A stretch of 64,000 bases of DNA, taken from an uncultured Ignavibacteria bacterium. GTDB lineage: Bacteria; Bacteroidota; Ignavibacteria; Tepidaquicellales; OLB5. A program made the position numbers and the translations under genes. Shown in pieces: positions 43,313 to 53,519 of this stretch. The notes beneath the pieces are model-generated. The model was not told the origin of the DNA. It worked only from the letters and a program-made list of their open reading frames with translations, and did not search any database. Numbering within the stretch: position 1 is the first letter of the stretch; each line of letters opens with the position of its first letter. The stretch spans positions 124,001 to 188,000 of the forward strand of contig CALMYL010000021.1 in NCBI GenBank assembly GCA_937873695.1, written 5' to 3'.

Positions 43313-44404
43313 ATGAATAATATTGCTGATAATGAGATAAAGGCTTTGCCGAAAAAGTTCAAAGGATTAAAACACCTTATCGGGAATACACCTTTGCTGG
43401 AGATAAAATTCAGTTATAAAGGAAAACCGCGGAAGCTGTACGCGAAGTCAGAAAACCTTAATATGACCGGAAGTATTAAAGACCGTATGGCACTGTACAT
43501 TCTGAAAAAGGCGTATCAATGCGGGGCAATAAATCCGGGTGACCTGATAGTAGAAGCTACAAGCGGTAACACCGGCATTTCTTTTTCTGCTATCGGCAGG
43601 GCATTGGGTCACCCGGTAACAATTTTTATGCCTGACTGGATGAGCAGGGAAAGGGTAGACCTTATGTCCAGCATGGGCGCAAAAATACATCCTGTTACCA
43701 GAGAGCAGGGCGGTTTTTTGGGAAGTATTAAACTGACCGAAGAACATGCCCGGGAAAATGAAAATGTCTTTTTGCCATGCCAGTTTTCTAATGAGGCAAA
43801 TTGTGAAGCTCATTATGAAAATACCGGACCTGAGATCTGGTGGCAGCTAATGTTCCGCTCACTGAAACCGGATGCATTCTGTGCCGGAGTAGGTACCGGT
43901 GGTACTATAATGGGAGTCGGGAGACGATTGAAAGAACTGCATCCCCGGGTGATGATACATCCTATCGAACCGGCAGAATCGCCAACATTAACAACCGGGC
44001 ATAAAGTCGGTTCACACCGTATACAGGGAATATCAGATGAATTTATCCCGGCAATAATGGAGCTTGATAAAACAGATAAGGTAATCCCGGTTCATGATGG
44101 TGATGCTATTATCATGGCACAAAAACTCTCTGCTGAACTGGGTCTTGCTGTCGGGATCTCCTCCGGCGCAAATTTTATTGGCGCACTTATGGCACAGAAC
44201 GAACTTGGGGGTGACGCAATTGTTGCAACGGTATTTCCGGATTCAAATAAAAAATACTTAAGCACAGATCTGCTGAGAAATGAGCCTGTTAAGGATACTT
44301 ATCTTTCAAAGGATATAGAACTTGAGGATTTCGACGCAATGAAGCGTGTTTGTCATACCTGCTGTGATTTTGATGAATGCGAGCAGAAAGTATTTAAGAA
44401 GTGA
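43313..44404 (+). CDS. PLP-dependent cysteine synthase/cystathionine beta-synthase homologue
   Basis: The 363-residue beta-family PLP enzyme has the catalytic lysine in [18 protein letters not shown], the phosphate loop TSGNTG and the glycine loop [12 protein letters not shown]. This places it with CysK/CysM, which make cysteine from O-acetylserine and sulfide. The match to PRDSP-type loops is loose, so a related beta-replacement reaction is possible. The C-terminal tail (residues about 340-363) has four Cys in [13 protein letters not shown], which ordinary CysK lacks; metal or cluster binding is possible. No partner cysE is nearby. Confidence 0.88.
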   Translation: MNNIADNEIKALPKKFKGLKHLIGNTPLLEIKFSYKGKPRKLYAKSENLNMTGSIKDRMALYILKKAYQCGAINPGDLIVEATSGNTGISFSAIGRALGHPVTIFMPDWMSRERVDLMSSMGAKIHPVTREQGGFLGSIKLTEEHARENENVFLPCQFSNEANCEAHYENTGPEIWWQLMFRSLKPDAFCAGVGTGGTIMGVGRRLKELHPRVMIHPIEPAESPTLTTGHKVGSHRIQGISDEFIPAIMELDKTDKVIPVHDGDAIIMAQKLSAELGLAVGISSGANFIGALMAQNELGGDAIVATVFPDSNKKYLSTDLLRNEPVKDTYLSKDIELEDFDAMKRVCHTCCDFDECEQKVFKK

Positions 44405-44441
44405 GCACCTCTTAGCGGTTGTTTCCATGAATTCTGTATCT

Positions 44442-44470
44442 AAAAGCGGCACAGTGCCGCTTTTGTTGTT
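44442..44470 (+). terminator. Rho-independent terminator
   Basis: AAAAGCGGCAC and GTGCCGCTTTT form an 11-bp stem with a 1-nt centre (AAAGCGGCACAGTGCC), 37 bp after the cysteine synthase stop. Confidence 0.75.
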
Positions 44471-44545
44471 TCCAAATTTTACAGATTTGGTATCAGATCA
44501 ACACAGACCAAAAAAGTCCGAAATCAGTCTTTAAGTCATTTTTCT

Positions 44546-44569
44546 TTTGGTTTAACATCGTTAATTTTG
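44546..44569 (+). promoter_or_regulatory. Candidate promoter of the activase gene
   Basis: The plus strand reads TTTG, 12 nt, TAATTTTG, followed by TACTTAATCAC. The -7 box fits TAnnTTTG and lies 17 bp before the ATG of the activase. The spacing to TTTG is shorter than usual. Confidence 0.35.
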
Positions 44570-44586
44570 TACTTAATCACAAAAAA

Positions 44587-47500
44587 ATGATAAAAGCTTC
44601 GGTAGGAATTTGTATCGGAGCGAGCAGTATATCAATAGTCCGGGCTCACCGGGAAACCGAATCCATCCAGATTGAAGATGTAAAGATTATTCCCCATGAA
44701 GGGAATCCCAGAAAGATCCTTGAGGATTTCTTTTCTGACAGCGTTAATGAAGGGGTAAATGTAACAGTAACCGGACGAAAGTTCAGGTATCTTGTAAACG
44801 CGGAATCAATATCTGAGCCCGAAGCACTTGAAGAAGCCCTTGCTTATTTGAAATTAAACGGTAAATGCGACGCAGTTGCGTCGCTAGGCGGCGAAAATTT
44901 TATTGTCTACTGCATTAATAACAGCGGCGGGATAGACAATGTACTTTCAGGAAATAAATGTGCATCCGGTACCGGTGAATTTTTCCTGCAGCAGATCAGA
45001 AGAATGAACCTGGGTCTGGATCAAGCCCTTTGCCTTGCTAATGAAGAAAAGTACTATACAGTATCAGGAAGATGCAGTGTTTTCTGCAAAAGTGATTGCA
45101 CGCACGCACTGAATAAAGGTGTCGAAAAGGGTCTTGTTGTATCAGGATTATGTAAGATGATAGCTGATAAGACTATTGAACTGCTCGCTAAGCAGAAATC
45201 AGGAAAGGTATTGCTGATCGGGGGCGTATCACGAAACAAAACTGTTGTAAGATTCATAAAGGAAAAATACCCCGAATCATTGGTTATCCCTGAAAGTCCA
45301 TACTTTGAAGCTTTGGGGGCCGCAGTAAAAGGGTTGAAAAAAGGAAATCATATTGATCAGAATAATATTTTCAGAGAAAATGAAAAGACTTTCAGCGAGC
45401 TTGCCCCTTTGAGCTCAGCTGAAGAACGGGTTATTTTCAAGAGTATGGTGAAGGCCGAACCTATGCCGGGTGATGAGTGTGTTTTAGGTCTTGATGTCGG
45501 TTCCACGACGACAAAAGCAGTGATTATAAGGGTCAGGGATTCTGCTTTGATAGCAGATACTTATTTGCGTACAAATGGCAATCCGGTGCAGGCTTCAGTT
45601 AACTGCTACATGGCGCTAAGAGAGCAGCTAAGTGTGCCTTTAACTATAACCGGTTTGGGAACCACAGGATCCGGCAGGCATATTTCAGCACTTCATGCAA
45701 TGACGCATGGAGTAGTAAATGAAATTATTGCGCATGCAGTTGCTGCCGCTCATTTTGATAAAGACGTTGACACGATCTTTGAAATTGGCGGTCAGGATGC
45801 CAAGTACACACATTTGACGAACGGGATAGCAAGTGATTATGCTATGAATGAAGCATGTTCGGCAGGTACCGGCTCCTTTCTTGAAGAATCAGCAAAGGAA
45901 ACACTGAATATCAGTTATACTGATATTGCAGAAATAGCGCTGAAGGCGGATAGCCCGCTGAATTTTAATGACCAGTGTGCCGCGTTCATTTCAAGCGATA
46001 TTAAGACTGCAAGTCACGAAGGAGCAGCCAGAGAAAACATAGTTGCCGGATTGGTTTATTCTATTTGCATGAATTATGTAAACAGGGTAAAAGGCAACAG
46101 ACCTACAGGAAAAAAGATCTTTATGCAGGGAGGTGTCTGCTATAACCGCGCAGTACCGTATGCGATGAGTAATCTTGTTGACAAACAGATAATTGTACCT
46201 CCTGAACCCGGGTTGATGGGAGCTTTTGGTGTGGCATTAGAAGTTATGAACAGAATAAATCTGGGATTTCTTGATAAAGGCAGTTTTGTACTGAACGAAC
46301 TAATAGAAAGAAAATTCGGGCACGTAAAGGACTTTATCTGTCAGGGCGGCAGCGAACGCTGCGATCGCAAATGTAAGATTGCTGTCATAAAAGTCGGCGA
46401 TAAAAAGTATCCGTTCGGTGGTGCATGCAGCAAATACTACAACAAAAGAACCAACACAGGATCAGAACCGGGTAAATATAATTATGTCAGATTGAGGCAG
46501 AACATGGTGTTTGAAAATCATGGAATTATCAATGATCCTGATGAAATGAATTATTCCGGGAAACTTTACAGCGGGGAAAAAAGCAGTAAGCAGATATTAA
46601 GAAGTTCTGTTCTGAATGACAATCAGCCTTCAATTGGTATTATTAAAAGCTTCCAGGTAAACACTCTTTTTCCGCTGTACAGCAAATTTTTTACCCTCCT
46701 GGGGTTCAATATTCTGCTTCCTGATAGTATCGACTCAGAAGGGATGGATAAAATGTCCTCATCTTTCTGTTACCCTGTAGAAATTGCGTATGGAATGTTT
46801 CAGAACCTTGTGAAGAAAAAACCTGATTACATCTTTATGCCGCATATTACTGAAATGGACTATGATAACGGGCATAAATATAAGCGGCTTTGCGTATTTG
46901 TTCAGGGGGAGAGCTATTATCTCAGATCTGCCTACAGTGATGAAAAAATACCGCCGGTTATTTCTCCAATATTGAACTTTAAAGACAAAAGGGAAAATGT
47001 TAGAAAAGCATTCCGCGGAATTGCATTACAACTAGGTAGACCTGCTTCGCTTGGTGAATATGCATTTGATGAAGCCTGGAAACAATTTACAGATATGCAG
47101 GCGAATTACAAGCTTTTGGGCAGAAGAGCTTTGGCTGAGCTTGAAAGTGACCCTACAAAGTTTGGTATCGTGCTTTTTGGGAGACCCTATAATGCATTTG
47201 CTCCCGAGGCTAACCTGAATATTCCACATAAGTTCGCATCGAAGAACATAGTTGTGATACCTCACGATTTCCTGCCAAATGAAAAGTATCATTCATACGA
47301 CAACATGTACTGGTACAGCGGTCAGCAGATCCTGAGATCTGCCAGGTTCACAAAAGAACATGACCAGTTATTTGGCGTGTATGTTACAAATTTTTCATGC
47401 GGACCCGATTCCTTTTTGTTGTCTTATTTCAGGAATATTATGGGAACCAAACCTTCACTGACGCTTGAACTTGACAGTCATTCTGCTGATGTAGGCGTTG

Positions 47501-48990
47501 ATACAAGGATAGATGCGGCATTGGATATTATACGTAACTATGTTGAGCTGAAGAAGCAGGGTTTGATAGAAGAAAAACCGGCAGGCGAAGCGCCCCTTTC
47601 AATAATTTCGAGAAATAAAAGAACACTGATAGTTGACAGTGAGCGAAAGGAACATGAACTGACTTCTCCGGAAATTGAAATTGTCATTCCTTCAATGGGT
47701 AAATTCAGTACAGAAGCATTTTCCGCAATTTGCCGTTCTGCAGGTATGAATTCGAGCTCACTGCCAATACCGACAGCAGAAACTCTTAAATCCGGAAGGG
47801 GGAATACAAGCTGCAAAGAGTGTTTGCCTTTTATTCTGACTACCGGCTCATTGGTTGAATATTGCAGTGATAGAAATTGCATTGGTGATGAAAAATTGAA
47901 GAATAATTCCCGAAGTATAATAAAGAACGGAAAGAAAGTACTTTTCTTTATGCCTCATGGTTACGGTCCGTGCAGACAGGGGCAATATTATATTTCTCTT
48001 AAAGATATTATAACTAACCTGAAACTTAAAGATATAGGTATCCTTTCAATGGATGATGAGGCTTCTTTTGAAGATCTTGGAACGGATTTCTTTATCAAAG
48101 GCTGGCTTGCAATATCAATTGCGGATGTTATACATGATATTGAGAGCGTGATTCAGTCTCTTGCAGTTAATAAACTAGCTGCGCTAGATATACTATACGA
48201 TGAGTGGAGTAAAATACTGCTTGCACTGGAAACCGAGAACAGAAAAGGAATTTTCAGACAGCTCAAAGTATCAGCGCAGAAACTTGCTTTAGTAAAATTG
48301 AAAAAACCCGTGGAAGAAGCAAAAGTGATTTCACTGATCGGGGAGATCTATGTCCGAAAAGAACAGTTTTCGAGGGGTGAACTTGTTAAGACACTGGTTG
48401 AAAGAGGATTTGTTGTAAGGACTGCGCCCATTTCTGAATACGTGTATTACAGCAATTATCTGATTAAGAACGGGATAGTTGAAAGCAATGATCTAAAAGG
48501 CAGACTGCAGATAGCGATTAAAGATAAGTATCAGAGATACTTTGAAAAAAAGATCAAGAATATTTTTTCAATTACAGGGCTGTTTAAGCCTGAAATGGTT
48601 GATATAGAAAAAACAATAGATTACGCAGGCGGACTGATCTCTGATAAACTAGTGGGTGAAACGATCCTGACAACCGGACTTGCACTGCGGGATATTCTTG
48701 ATGAAGCATGCGGAGTAATTTCTATCGGACCGTTTAACTGTATGCCCAGCCGCCTTTCAGAAGCCATATTGAATAAGGAAATGACTCTGGAAGGAAAGTA
48801 TAAGAACGGTAAGTTGAAACGGAACGGCTACCCTGAAGACCTTTCCTCTCTTCCTTTTTTGTATATTGAAACCGACGGAAATCCGTTTCCCCAAATTACG
48901 CAATCACGCCTGGAGATCTTCATGCTGCAGGCAGAAAAGCTTCACAAGGCAATGAAATTACACAAGCAGCCGGTCATTACTGCAATTTAA
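44587..48990 (+). CDS. 2-hydroxyacyl-CoA dehydratase activase, fused multi-domain (BadF/BcrA type, DUF2229)
   Basis: The 1467-residue protein has two BadF/BadG/BcrA/BcrD ATPase domains in tandem. The first (about 1-260) has KCASGTGEFF and RCSVFCKSDC; the second (about 295-560) has the clearer LGLDVGSTTTKAVII, GGQDAKYT, ACSAGTGSFLEES and QCAAFISSD. Both keep the two Cys that hold the bridging [4Fe-4S] cluster. From about 570 to the end are DUF2229 and an HgdB-like half with CKECLPFIL. This family drives electrons into (R)-2-hydroxyacyl-CoA dehydratases or benzoyl-CoA-type reductases at the cost of ATP. No dehydratase subunit gene is in the window, so the client enzyme is unknown. Confidence 0.88.
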   Translation: MIKASVGICIGASSISIVRAHRETESIQIEDVKIIPHEGNPRKILEDFFSDSVNEGVNVTVTGRKFRYLVNAESISEPEALEEALAYLKLNGKCDAVASLGGENFIVYCINNSGGIDNVLSGNKCASGTGEFFLQQIRRMNLGLDQALCLANEEKYYTVSGRCSVFCKSDCTHALNKGVEKGLVVSGLCKMIADKTIELLAKQKSGKVLLIGGVSRNKTVVRFIKEKYPESLVIPESPYFEALGAAVKGLKKGNHIDQNNIFRENEKTFSELAPLSSAEERVIFKSMVKAEPMPGDECVLGLDVGSTTTKAVIIRVRDSALIADTYLRTNGNPVQASVNCYMALREQLSVPLTITGLGTTGSGRHISALHAMTHGVVNEIIAHAVAAAHFDKDVDTIFEIGGQDAKYTHLTNGIASDYAMNEACSAGTGSFLEESAKETLNISYTDIAEIALKADSPLNFNDQCAAFISSDIKTASHEGAARENIVAGLVYSICMNYVNRVKGNRPTGKKIFMQGGVCYNRAVPYAMSNLVDKQIIVPPEPGLMGAFGVALEVMNRINLGFLDKGSFVLNELIERKFGHVKDFICQGGSERCDRKCKIAVIKVGDKKYPFGGACSKYYNKRTNTGSEPGKYNYVRLRQNMVFENHGIINDPDEMNYSGKLYSGEKSSKQILRSSVLNDNQPSIGIIKSFQVNTLFPLYSKFFTLLGFNILLPDSIDSEGMDKMSSSFCYPVEIAYGMFQNLVKKKPDYIFMPHITEMDYDNGHKYKRLCVFVQGESYYLRSAYSDEKIPPVISPILNFKDKRENVRKAFRGIALQLGRPASLGEYAFDEAWKQFTDMQANYKLLGRRALAELESDPTKFGIVLFGRPYNAFAPEANLNIPHKFASKNIVVIPHDFLPNEKYHSYDNMYWYSGQQILRSARFTKEHDQLFGVYVTNFSCGPDSFLLSYFRNIMGTKPSLTLELDSHSADVGVDTRIDAALDIIRNYVELKKQGLIEEKPAGEAPLSIISRNKRTLIVDSERKEHELTSPEIEIVIPSMGKFSTEAFSAICRSAGMNSSSLPIPTAETLKSGRGNTSCKECLPFILTTGSLVEYCSDRNCIGDEKLKNNSRSIIKNGKKVLFFMPHGYGPCRQGQYYISLKDIITNLKLKDIGILSMDDEASFEDLGTDFFIKGWLAISIADVIHDIESVIQSLAVNKLAALDILYDEWSKILLALETENRKGIFRQLKVSAQKLALVKLKKPVEEAKVISLIGEIYVRKEQFSRGELVKTLVERGFVVRTAPISEYVYYSNYLIKNGIVESNDLKGRLQIAIKDKYQRYFEKKIKNIFSITGLFKPEMVDIEKTIDYAGGLISDKLVGETILTTGLALRDILDEACGVISIGPFNCMPSRLSEAILNKEMTLEGKYKNGKLKRNGYPEDLSSLPFLYIETDGNPFPQITQSRLEIFMLQAEKLHKAMKLHKQPVITAI

Positions 48991-49084
48991 AGAGCAGCTA
49001 TAATACATATAGGGCACTGGTTAGTGATTATTGAGGTATGCAAAACTACTATGATGAATGTATTAAGTATTCAGTTTGGCTGCA

Positions 49085-49546
49085 ATAAGTAAATGAGGTC
49101 GAGCGTGCGACCCTGCTTCAGCAGGGAAGTCCCGTATCATGCGCCTGCCTGCCGCAGGCAGGGGATTAACCAATTAAAAAAGCAGTACGAACTACTGCCT
49201 TTTTTGTAGCGCGTATAACGCCTTTGGCGTCACTATCGCGAGGAAGAACCCGTAACAGATAAGTATGAGGGCGCGCGTGCGACAATGCTTCTGCAGGGAA
49301 GTCACGTATCATGCGCCTGCCTGCCGCAGGCAGGGGATTAACCAATTAAAAAAGCGGTACAAAGTACCGCTTTTTGTAGCGCGTATAACGCCTTTGGCGT
49401 CACTATCGCGAGGAAGAACCCGTAACAGATAAGTATGAGGGCGCGCGTGCGACAATGCTTCAGCAGGGAAGTCACGTATCATGCGCCTGCCTGCCGCACG
49501 CAGGGGATTAACCAATAAAAAAAGCGGTACAAAGTACCGCTTTTTG

Positions 49547-49550
<4 letters not shown>
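49085..49550. repeat. Tandem array of three 170-bp units downstream of tRNA-Glu
   Basis: Unit A is partial and diverged (49085-49210); B (49211-49380) and C (49381-49550) repeat at exactly 170 bp and differ at about three sites. Each has a palindrome CCTGCCTGC-C-GCAGGCAGG (one arm mutated in C) and a GCGGTAC/GTACCGC hairpin with flanking A/T tracts. Each also has TAGCGCGTA, GAACCCGTA and TTAACCAATTA in the order in which they occur in the adjacent tRNA. No coding frame is credible. It fills most of the 557-bp gap between the activase and the tRNA; the first 90 bp of the gap show nothing. Confidence 0.85.
49515..49545 (-). terminator. Terminator of the tRNA-Glu gene
   Basis: The minus strand has GCGGTAC-TTT-GTACCGC immediately after the tRNA, followed by a 9-T tract. 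Copies of it exist in both other array units. Confidence 0.85.
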
Positions 49551-49620
<70 letters not shown>

Positions 49621-49629
49621 TTAATTATA

Positions 49630-49637
49630 CAAATATA
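49630..49637 (-). promoter_or_regulatory. Candidate -7 box for tRNA-Glu
   Basis: The minus strand reads TATATTTG 9 bp before the tRNA 5' end, a TAnnTTTG match. A TTTG lies 13 nt further upstream, shorter than the usual spacing. Confidence 0.4.
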
Positions 49638-49679
49638 AATATAAACAAATCAAACAGACAGGAAAAAACATTTGCAGAT

Positions 49680-52600
49680 TTAATTGCCGGAAACTATCGC
49701 CTCAAATCTGGCTGTAAACTTTTCGGGCAGAACTTCATCATATTCACGTTTGTAACTTTTCAACAGCTGTGAATATCTGACTTTTGCTATTTGCGGACGG
49801 TTAATTTTTATCATTGATCTTATCAGATATTCATGCCCTGAAAGATTTAACTTGTCAAATTTCAGCAGATTTTCTGAATATTGAAGTACTTCATCGTGTT
49901 CTTCATTATTGAACAGAATGCGTAAAAGATCTTCACTCATGGAAATAAAATATGACCTGTATTTTGATCTTAATTCTTCACACCACGTATCATAGTTCCC
50001 TTCAAGAAAGTCTCCTTTATACATTTCAACAGCTTGTTTCAGATATTTTAGTTTTGAACCAGGGTCTTTTAAGGAATTCAGCTGTCTGTACAATTTTTCA
50101 AACTCAATAGAATCGGCGTAATATGTAAAATTATCGCTAATTGAAAGCAGCTTATCTTCATAATTTATCAAAGCCGGAATCATTGCATACGTTCCCTCTT
50201 TTTTATTTTTGGCTGATGAAGTTCCATTTTTCTGATTACCTGAAATCTTTTTTTTGTTTTCATTTAATCCTTCGTTTGTTATTCTTATCAGGTTTCTGAA
50301 TTTGGAAATAACCTGGTGAAAGATATTATCAGCACTTTCAAGCGGGGTATCAGGATAAAACAGGTCGATCAGCTTATCTTTTGTAATCGATCTGCCCGGT
50401 TCTAGCATTAGATAAATGAAGATGTATTTCCATTTCTTTTTAGACCACGATGGATCCGCAACTATATTACCCCTGATCCTGACCTCACTTCTGCCAAGCA
50501 GATCAAGCTGAATATCTATCAAGGATTCATTTTGTTTGAGCAATCTGCTTCTGCTATCGGTTGATAGCCACTGGGAATTCAGCTTATCAAGAAACGCGGA
50601 TTTCTGGAGTTTTATGTAGGAAATGGAGAGCTGGTTTGAGACAGCGAAATCAAAAAGCTGTCTGTAATTGCATATTTCTCTCTGTATAAACGAATTATAC
50701 TCTTTTTCTTCTGAAGTCTTCAGAACTTCGCTGAGATAAAGCATTGCCATTTCATATTTCCCGGATCTTAAATAAAAGTCTGCCAAATGAAATGAAATCT
50801 GAATTTTACTGTATGTCATTTTCCTTTCAGCGTAGAATTTATAGGCATCCTGCATTACTGCTTCAATTTCGGGATTCTCACCTGATCTTGAAAGCAGAAA
50901 TGCTTTGCATACAGAAAACTGAATTCTTTCAAGCTCATTATTTTCATTTAAATATCTGAAGGCAAGGTCATAATATTCTTCAGCTTTTCCCATTTTATTC
51001 AATGAATAGTAACTATCGCCTATAAGTGAATAACTAAGGAAAATATAATACTTATGATTAAGTTCAGATGCGATCCTGTTCATTTCTTCAAGAAGCCTGA
51101 TGCTTTCTTCGTAATCACCGAATTCATACCTAAATGCCTGGCAGGCGAGTAAGTATGTTATTCTGAAGATCGGTATTGAAATATTTCCGGAAACTGATCT
51201 TGCTTCTTCCAGATATTCAGCTGCCTTTACAAATTTTCCTGATTGCGAATACAGTAATACTAAGTTGCAGATAGTTTCGTATCTTCCAAAGATTTTTTCC
51301 GTGTTTTTAATTGCTCTTTCATAATACGATATTGATTTTGAGTAATCTCCTCTTATAAGAAATATGTGTCCAAAAAGGTTAAAAAGCTCCTGCTTCACAT
51401 CAGCGGCACCCTTTGGAGGGTATTCTTCAGAATTGATTATACCTGATGCTGAATTCAGCAGCACTAGAGATTTATCATATTCTGAATTCTGGTAATATGC
51501 ATAAGCGCTTAAAAAGAGTAACTTTGCTTTGCTTAAAGAATCAACATTTATGCTATCAGCACCCTGTAATAAATTGATTGATTCACTCACTCTGCCTAAA
51601 CTGATAAGGTTTCTTGATTTAGATATGATGCATTTTACAAGAAACTCATTGTCATCTGAATCGTTCAGCAATTTTATTGCTTTATCAAGTAAAGGAAGGG
51701 ATTCTTCAATATTACCGGCAAAGAATTTAAGCAATAAAGCCCGCAAATAAAGGAGTTTATATTCCTTATTCACCAGTTCACTTCCCAGATCGTCAAGCCA
51801 TTTCCACAACACTTCAAAAAGGCCTCTTTCAAAAATTTGCTGGAAATTGTTCATTATAATTACTGAAGCTCTTTCCAACTCACCTGATAGAATTGAATAG
51901 TTGACTGCTTCTATTACCTGGCCGCTGCTTTCAAAATAGTTTGCGGCTTTTTTCAGGAAATTTTTAATTTCCTTTTTGCTGAATAATTTCCTGATTTTAT
52001 CATTCAGGAATCTTCTGAAAAGTTCCTGGTAGCTGTATGATTCTGAATGATCATTAGCATCAGGTGAATTTATGTGTATAAATATATTCTGATTGAGCAG
52101 ATCTTGAATTAGGTTAGCACTGTTTGAGATATTCAGTAGATTATCGCATAGTTCAGGAGTAAATGCTTCCAGCAGCGATGAAAAGAGCAGGAAATTCTGA
52201 GATTCAGAACTTAGTGTGCTGAAAATATCTTCAGAAAAATAATTAAATATGTCATCAAGGACTTTTATCTTATCGAATTTGATTCCAGGAAATGAACTGC
52301 CATAACTTTGGAGTATTAAGTGTAAGCCTGTTATCCAGCCATTAAGACTTAATGAAAGCGACATTATCTCCTTTTCGGATATGTCGAGCGCGTAAAGTTC
52401 ATTAACAAGTATGCAGGTTTCCTGTTCATTAAACGCAAGATCCTTCGTACCAATTTTCAGCAGATTTCTTTTGGCATTTAGTATTCCGGTATTAAGATCG
52501 GGTATTTTTCGGGAGGTCATAATGAAATGAATATTTGAAGGCAGGTTCGCAAAAAGGGCTTCAAAAAGCAGTCTCATCCAATTGGAATCGGCAATATTAC

Positions 52601-53030
52601 CGATATCGTCCAGTACAATGTAAACATCTTCATTAAATACTTCAATCAGGTCATTCTGTATCGCCGATGCTATATCACTTATAATTATGTGTTTATGTGA
52701 ATCAAAAATGAGCTTTTCGCGGTAATCATCTATCAGCAGAAGTGTTGATTTACCGAATGAGCTTTCGAGCTTTTTTATTGAAAGTACAAGGTAATTTATG
52801 AATAAATAAAAATTGGACATTTCCTGATGAATATTGAGCCAGGAGTACTTCAAATTTCGATTAATCAGAAATTCCAGTGCCAAAGTACTCTTTCCATATC
52901 CCGCAGGGGCACAGATCAGTAGTAAATTCCTGTCTTTGTTTCTGTTAAGTTTTTCTATCAAATCTTTTCTGTCAACAATTTTTCCTGAAGATTTGAATGG
53001 TTGGAGCCTGCTTTGCAGAAAATTATTCAA
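49680..53030 (-). CDS. Large MalT/SARP-like transcriptional regulator
   Basis: The 1116-residue protein combines a STAND-type ATPase (P-loop APAGYGKST at residues 41-49, Walker B VYIVLDDIGNI), a long TPR-like helical middle (about 350-800), a winged-helix DNA-binding part (about 830-920, WKYIFIYLMLEPGRSITKDKL) and a C-terminal bacterial transcriptional activator (BTAD) domain with YKGDFLEGNYDTWCEELR. MalT-type ATPases switch on ligand binding. The start is TTG at 53030; an in-frame stop lies just upstream and no ATG fits. It is divergent from two T9SS-type genes, which it may control. Confidence 0.85.
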   Translation of the reverse strand: MNNFLQSRLQPFKSSGKIVDRKDLIEKLNRNKDRNLLLICAPAGYGKSTLALEFLINRNLKYSWLNIHQEMSNFYLFINYLVLSIKKLESSFGKSTLLLIDDYREKLIFDSHKHIIISDIASAIQNDLIEVFNEDVYIVLDDIGNIADSNWMRLLFEALFANLPSNIHFIMTSRKIPDLNTGILNAKRNLLKIGTKDLAFNEQETCILVNELYALDISEKEIMSLSLSLNGWITGLHLILQSYGSSFPGIKFDKIKVLDDIFNYFSEDIFSTLSSESQNFLLFSSLLEAFTPELCDNLLNISNSANLIQDLLNQNIFIHINSPDANDHSESYSYQELFRRFLNDKIRKLFSKKEIKNFLKKAANYFESSGQVIEAVNYSILSGELERASVIIMNNFQQIFERGLFEVLWKWLDDLGSELVNKEYKLLYLRALLLKFFAGNIEESLPLLDKAIKLLNDSDDNEFLVKCIISKSRNLISLGRVSESINLLQGADSINVDSLSKAKLLFLSAYAYYQNSEYDKSLVLLNSASGIINSEEYPPKGAADVKQELFNLFGHIFLIRGDYSKSISYYERAIKNTEKIFGRYETICNLVLLYSQSGKFVKAAEYLEEARSVSGNISIPIFRITYLLACQAFRYEFGDYEESIRLLEEMNRIASELNHKYYIFLSYSLIGDSYYSLNKMGKAEEYYDLAFRYLNENNELERIQFSVCKAFLLSRSGENPEIEAVMQDAYKFYAERKMTYSKIQISFHLADFYLRSGKYEMAMLYLSEVLKTSEEKEYNSFIQREICNYRQLFDFAVSNQLSISYIKLQKSAFLDKLNSQWLSTDSRSRLLKQNESLIDIQLDLLGRSEVRIRGNIVADPSWSKKKWKYIFIYLMLEPGRSITKDKLIDLFYPDTPLESADNIFHQVISKFRNLIRITNEGLNENKKKISGNQKNGTSSAKNKKEGTYAMIPALINYEDKLLSISDNFTYYADSIEFEKLYRQLNSLKDPGSKLKYLKQAVEMYKGDFLEGNYDTWCEELRSKYRSYFISMSEDLLRILFNNEEHDEVLQYSENLLKFDKLNLSGHEYLIRSMIKINRPQIAKVRYSQLLKSYKREYDEVLPEKFTARFEAIVSGN

Positions 53031-53075
53031 TTCGTGTTTTTTTCTTTCTGATCTTAATTTATATAATCAGGAACA

Positions 53076-53519
53076 ATGATGAAATACCGGATATCCTTAA
53101 TTCACGGTATAAATAATGATAAGGTTTGCGGTAAGGATAAAAAATATATTTGTATCAACAAAACAATCATAAATTCTACGGAAATGAACTACACAACAGC
53201 AAACGAAATAGTACACAAAAATTACTCTGAAAACCTGAATTTACCTGAAGATTTCCGGTTATATCAGAATTTTCCACAATCATTTTACAGAATAACCCGG
53301 ATTGCCTTTGAAATACCGCGTCAGAGCAATGTCAGAATTGCGGTTTATGATGTATTTGGAAGGGATGTTGATACTTTGCTGAATAAACAACTAAAAGCAG
53401 GAAGCTACGAGATCAAATGGAATGCCTCAAATCTAACCGCAGGTATATATTATTACAAGATTTATGCTGATGAATTTGTTGATGCAAAGAAAATTTTGCT
53501 GCTTAAGAAAACTAATTGA
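53076..53519 (+). CDS. Orphan T9SS C-terminal sorting-domain protein
   Basis: The 147-residue protein is little more than a type A T9SS tail: residues 60-147 contain FRLYQNFPQSFYRITRIAFEI, then VYDVFGRDVDTLL and KAGSYEIKWNASNLTAGIYYYKI. The usual NPFNP core is altered to PQSFYR. The first 60 residues show no signal peptide and no cargo domain, so export is doubtful as written. It may be a remnant of a larger cargo protein or an unusual carrier. It starts 45 bp from the divergent regulator and lies before an SBBP-repeat T9SS gene. The ATG-ATG at 53076 follows CAGGAACA. Confidence 0.75.
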   Translation: MMKYRISLIHGINNDKVCGKDKKYICINKTIINSTEMNYTTANEIVHKNYSENLNLPEDFRLYQNFPQSFYRITRIAFEIPRQSNVRIAVYDVFGRDVDTLLNKQLKAGSYEIKWNASNLTAGIYYYKIYADEFVDAKKILLLKKTN

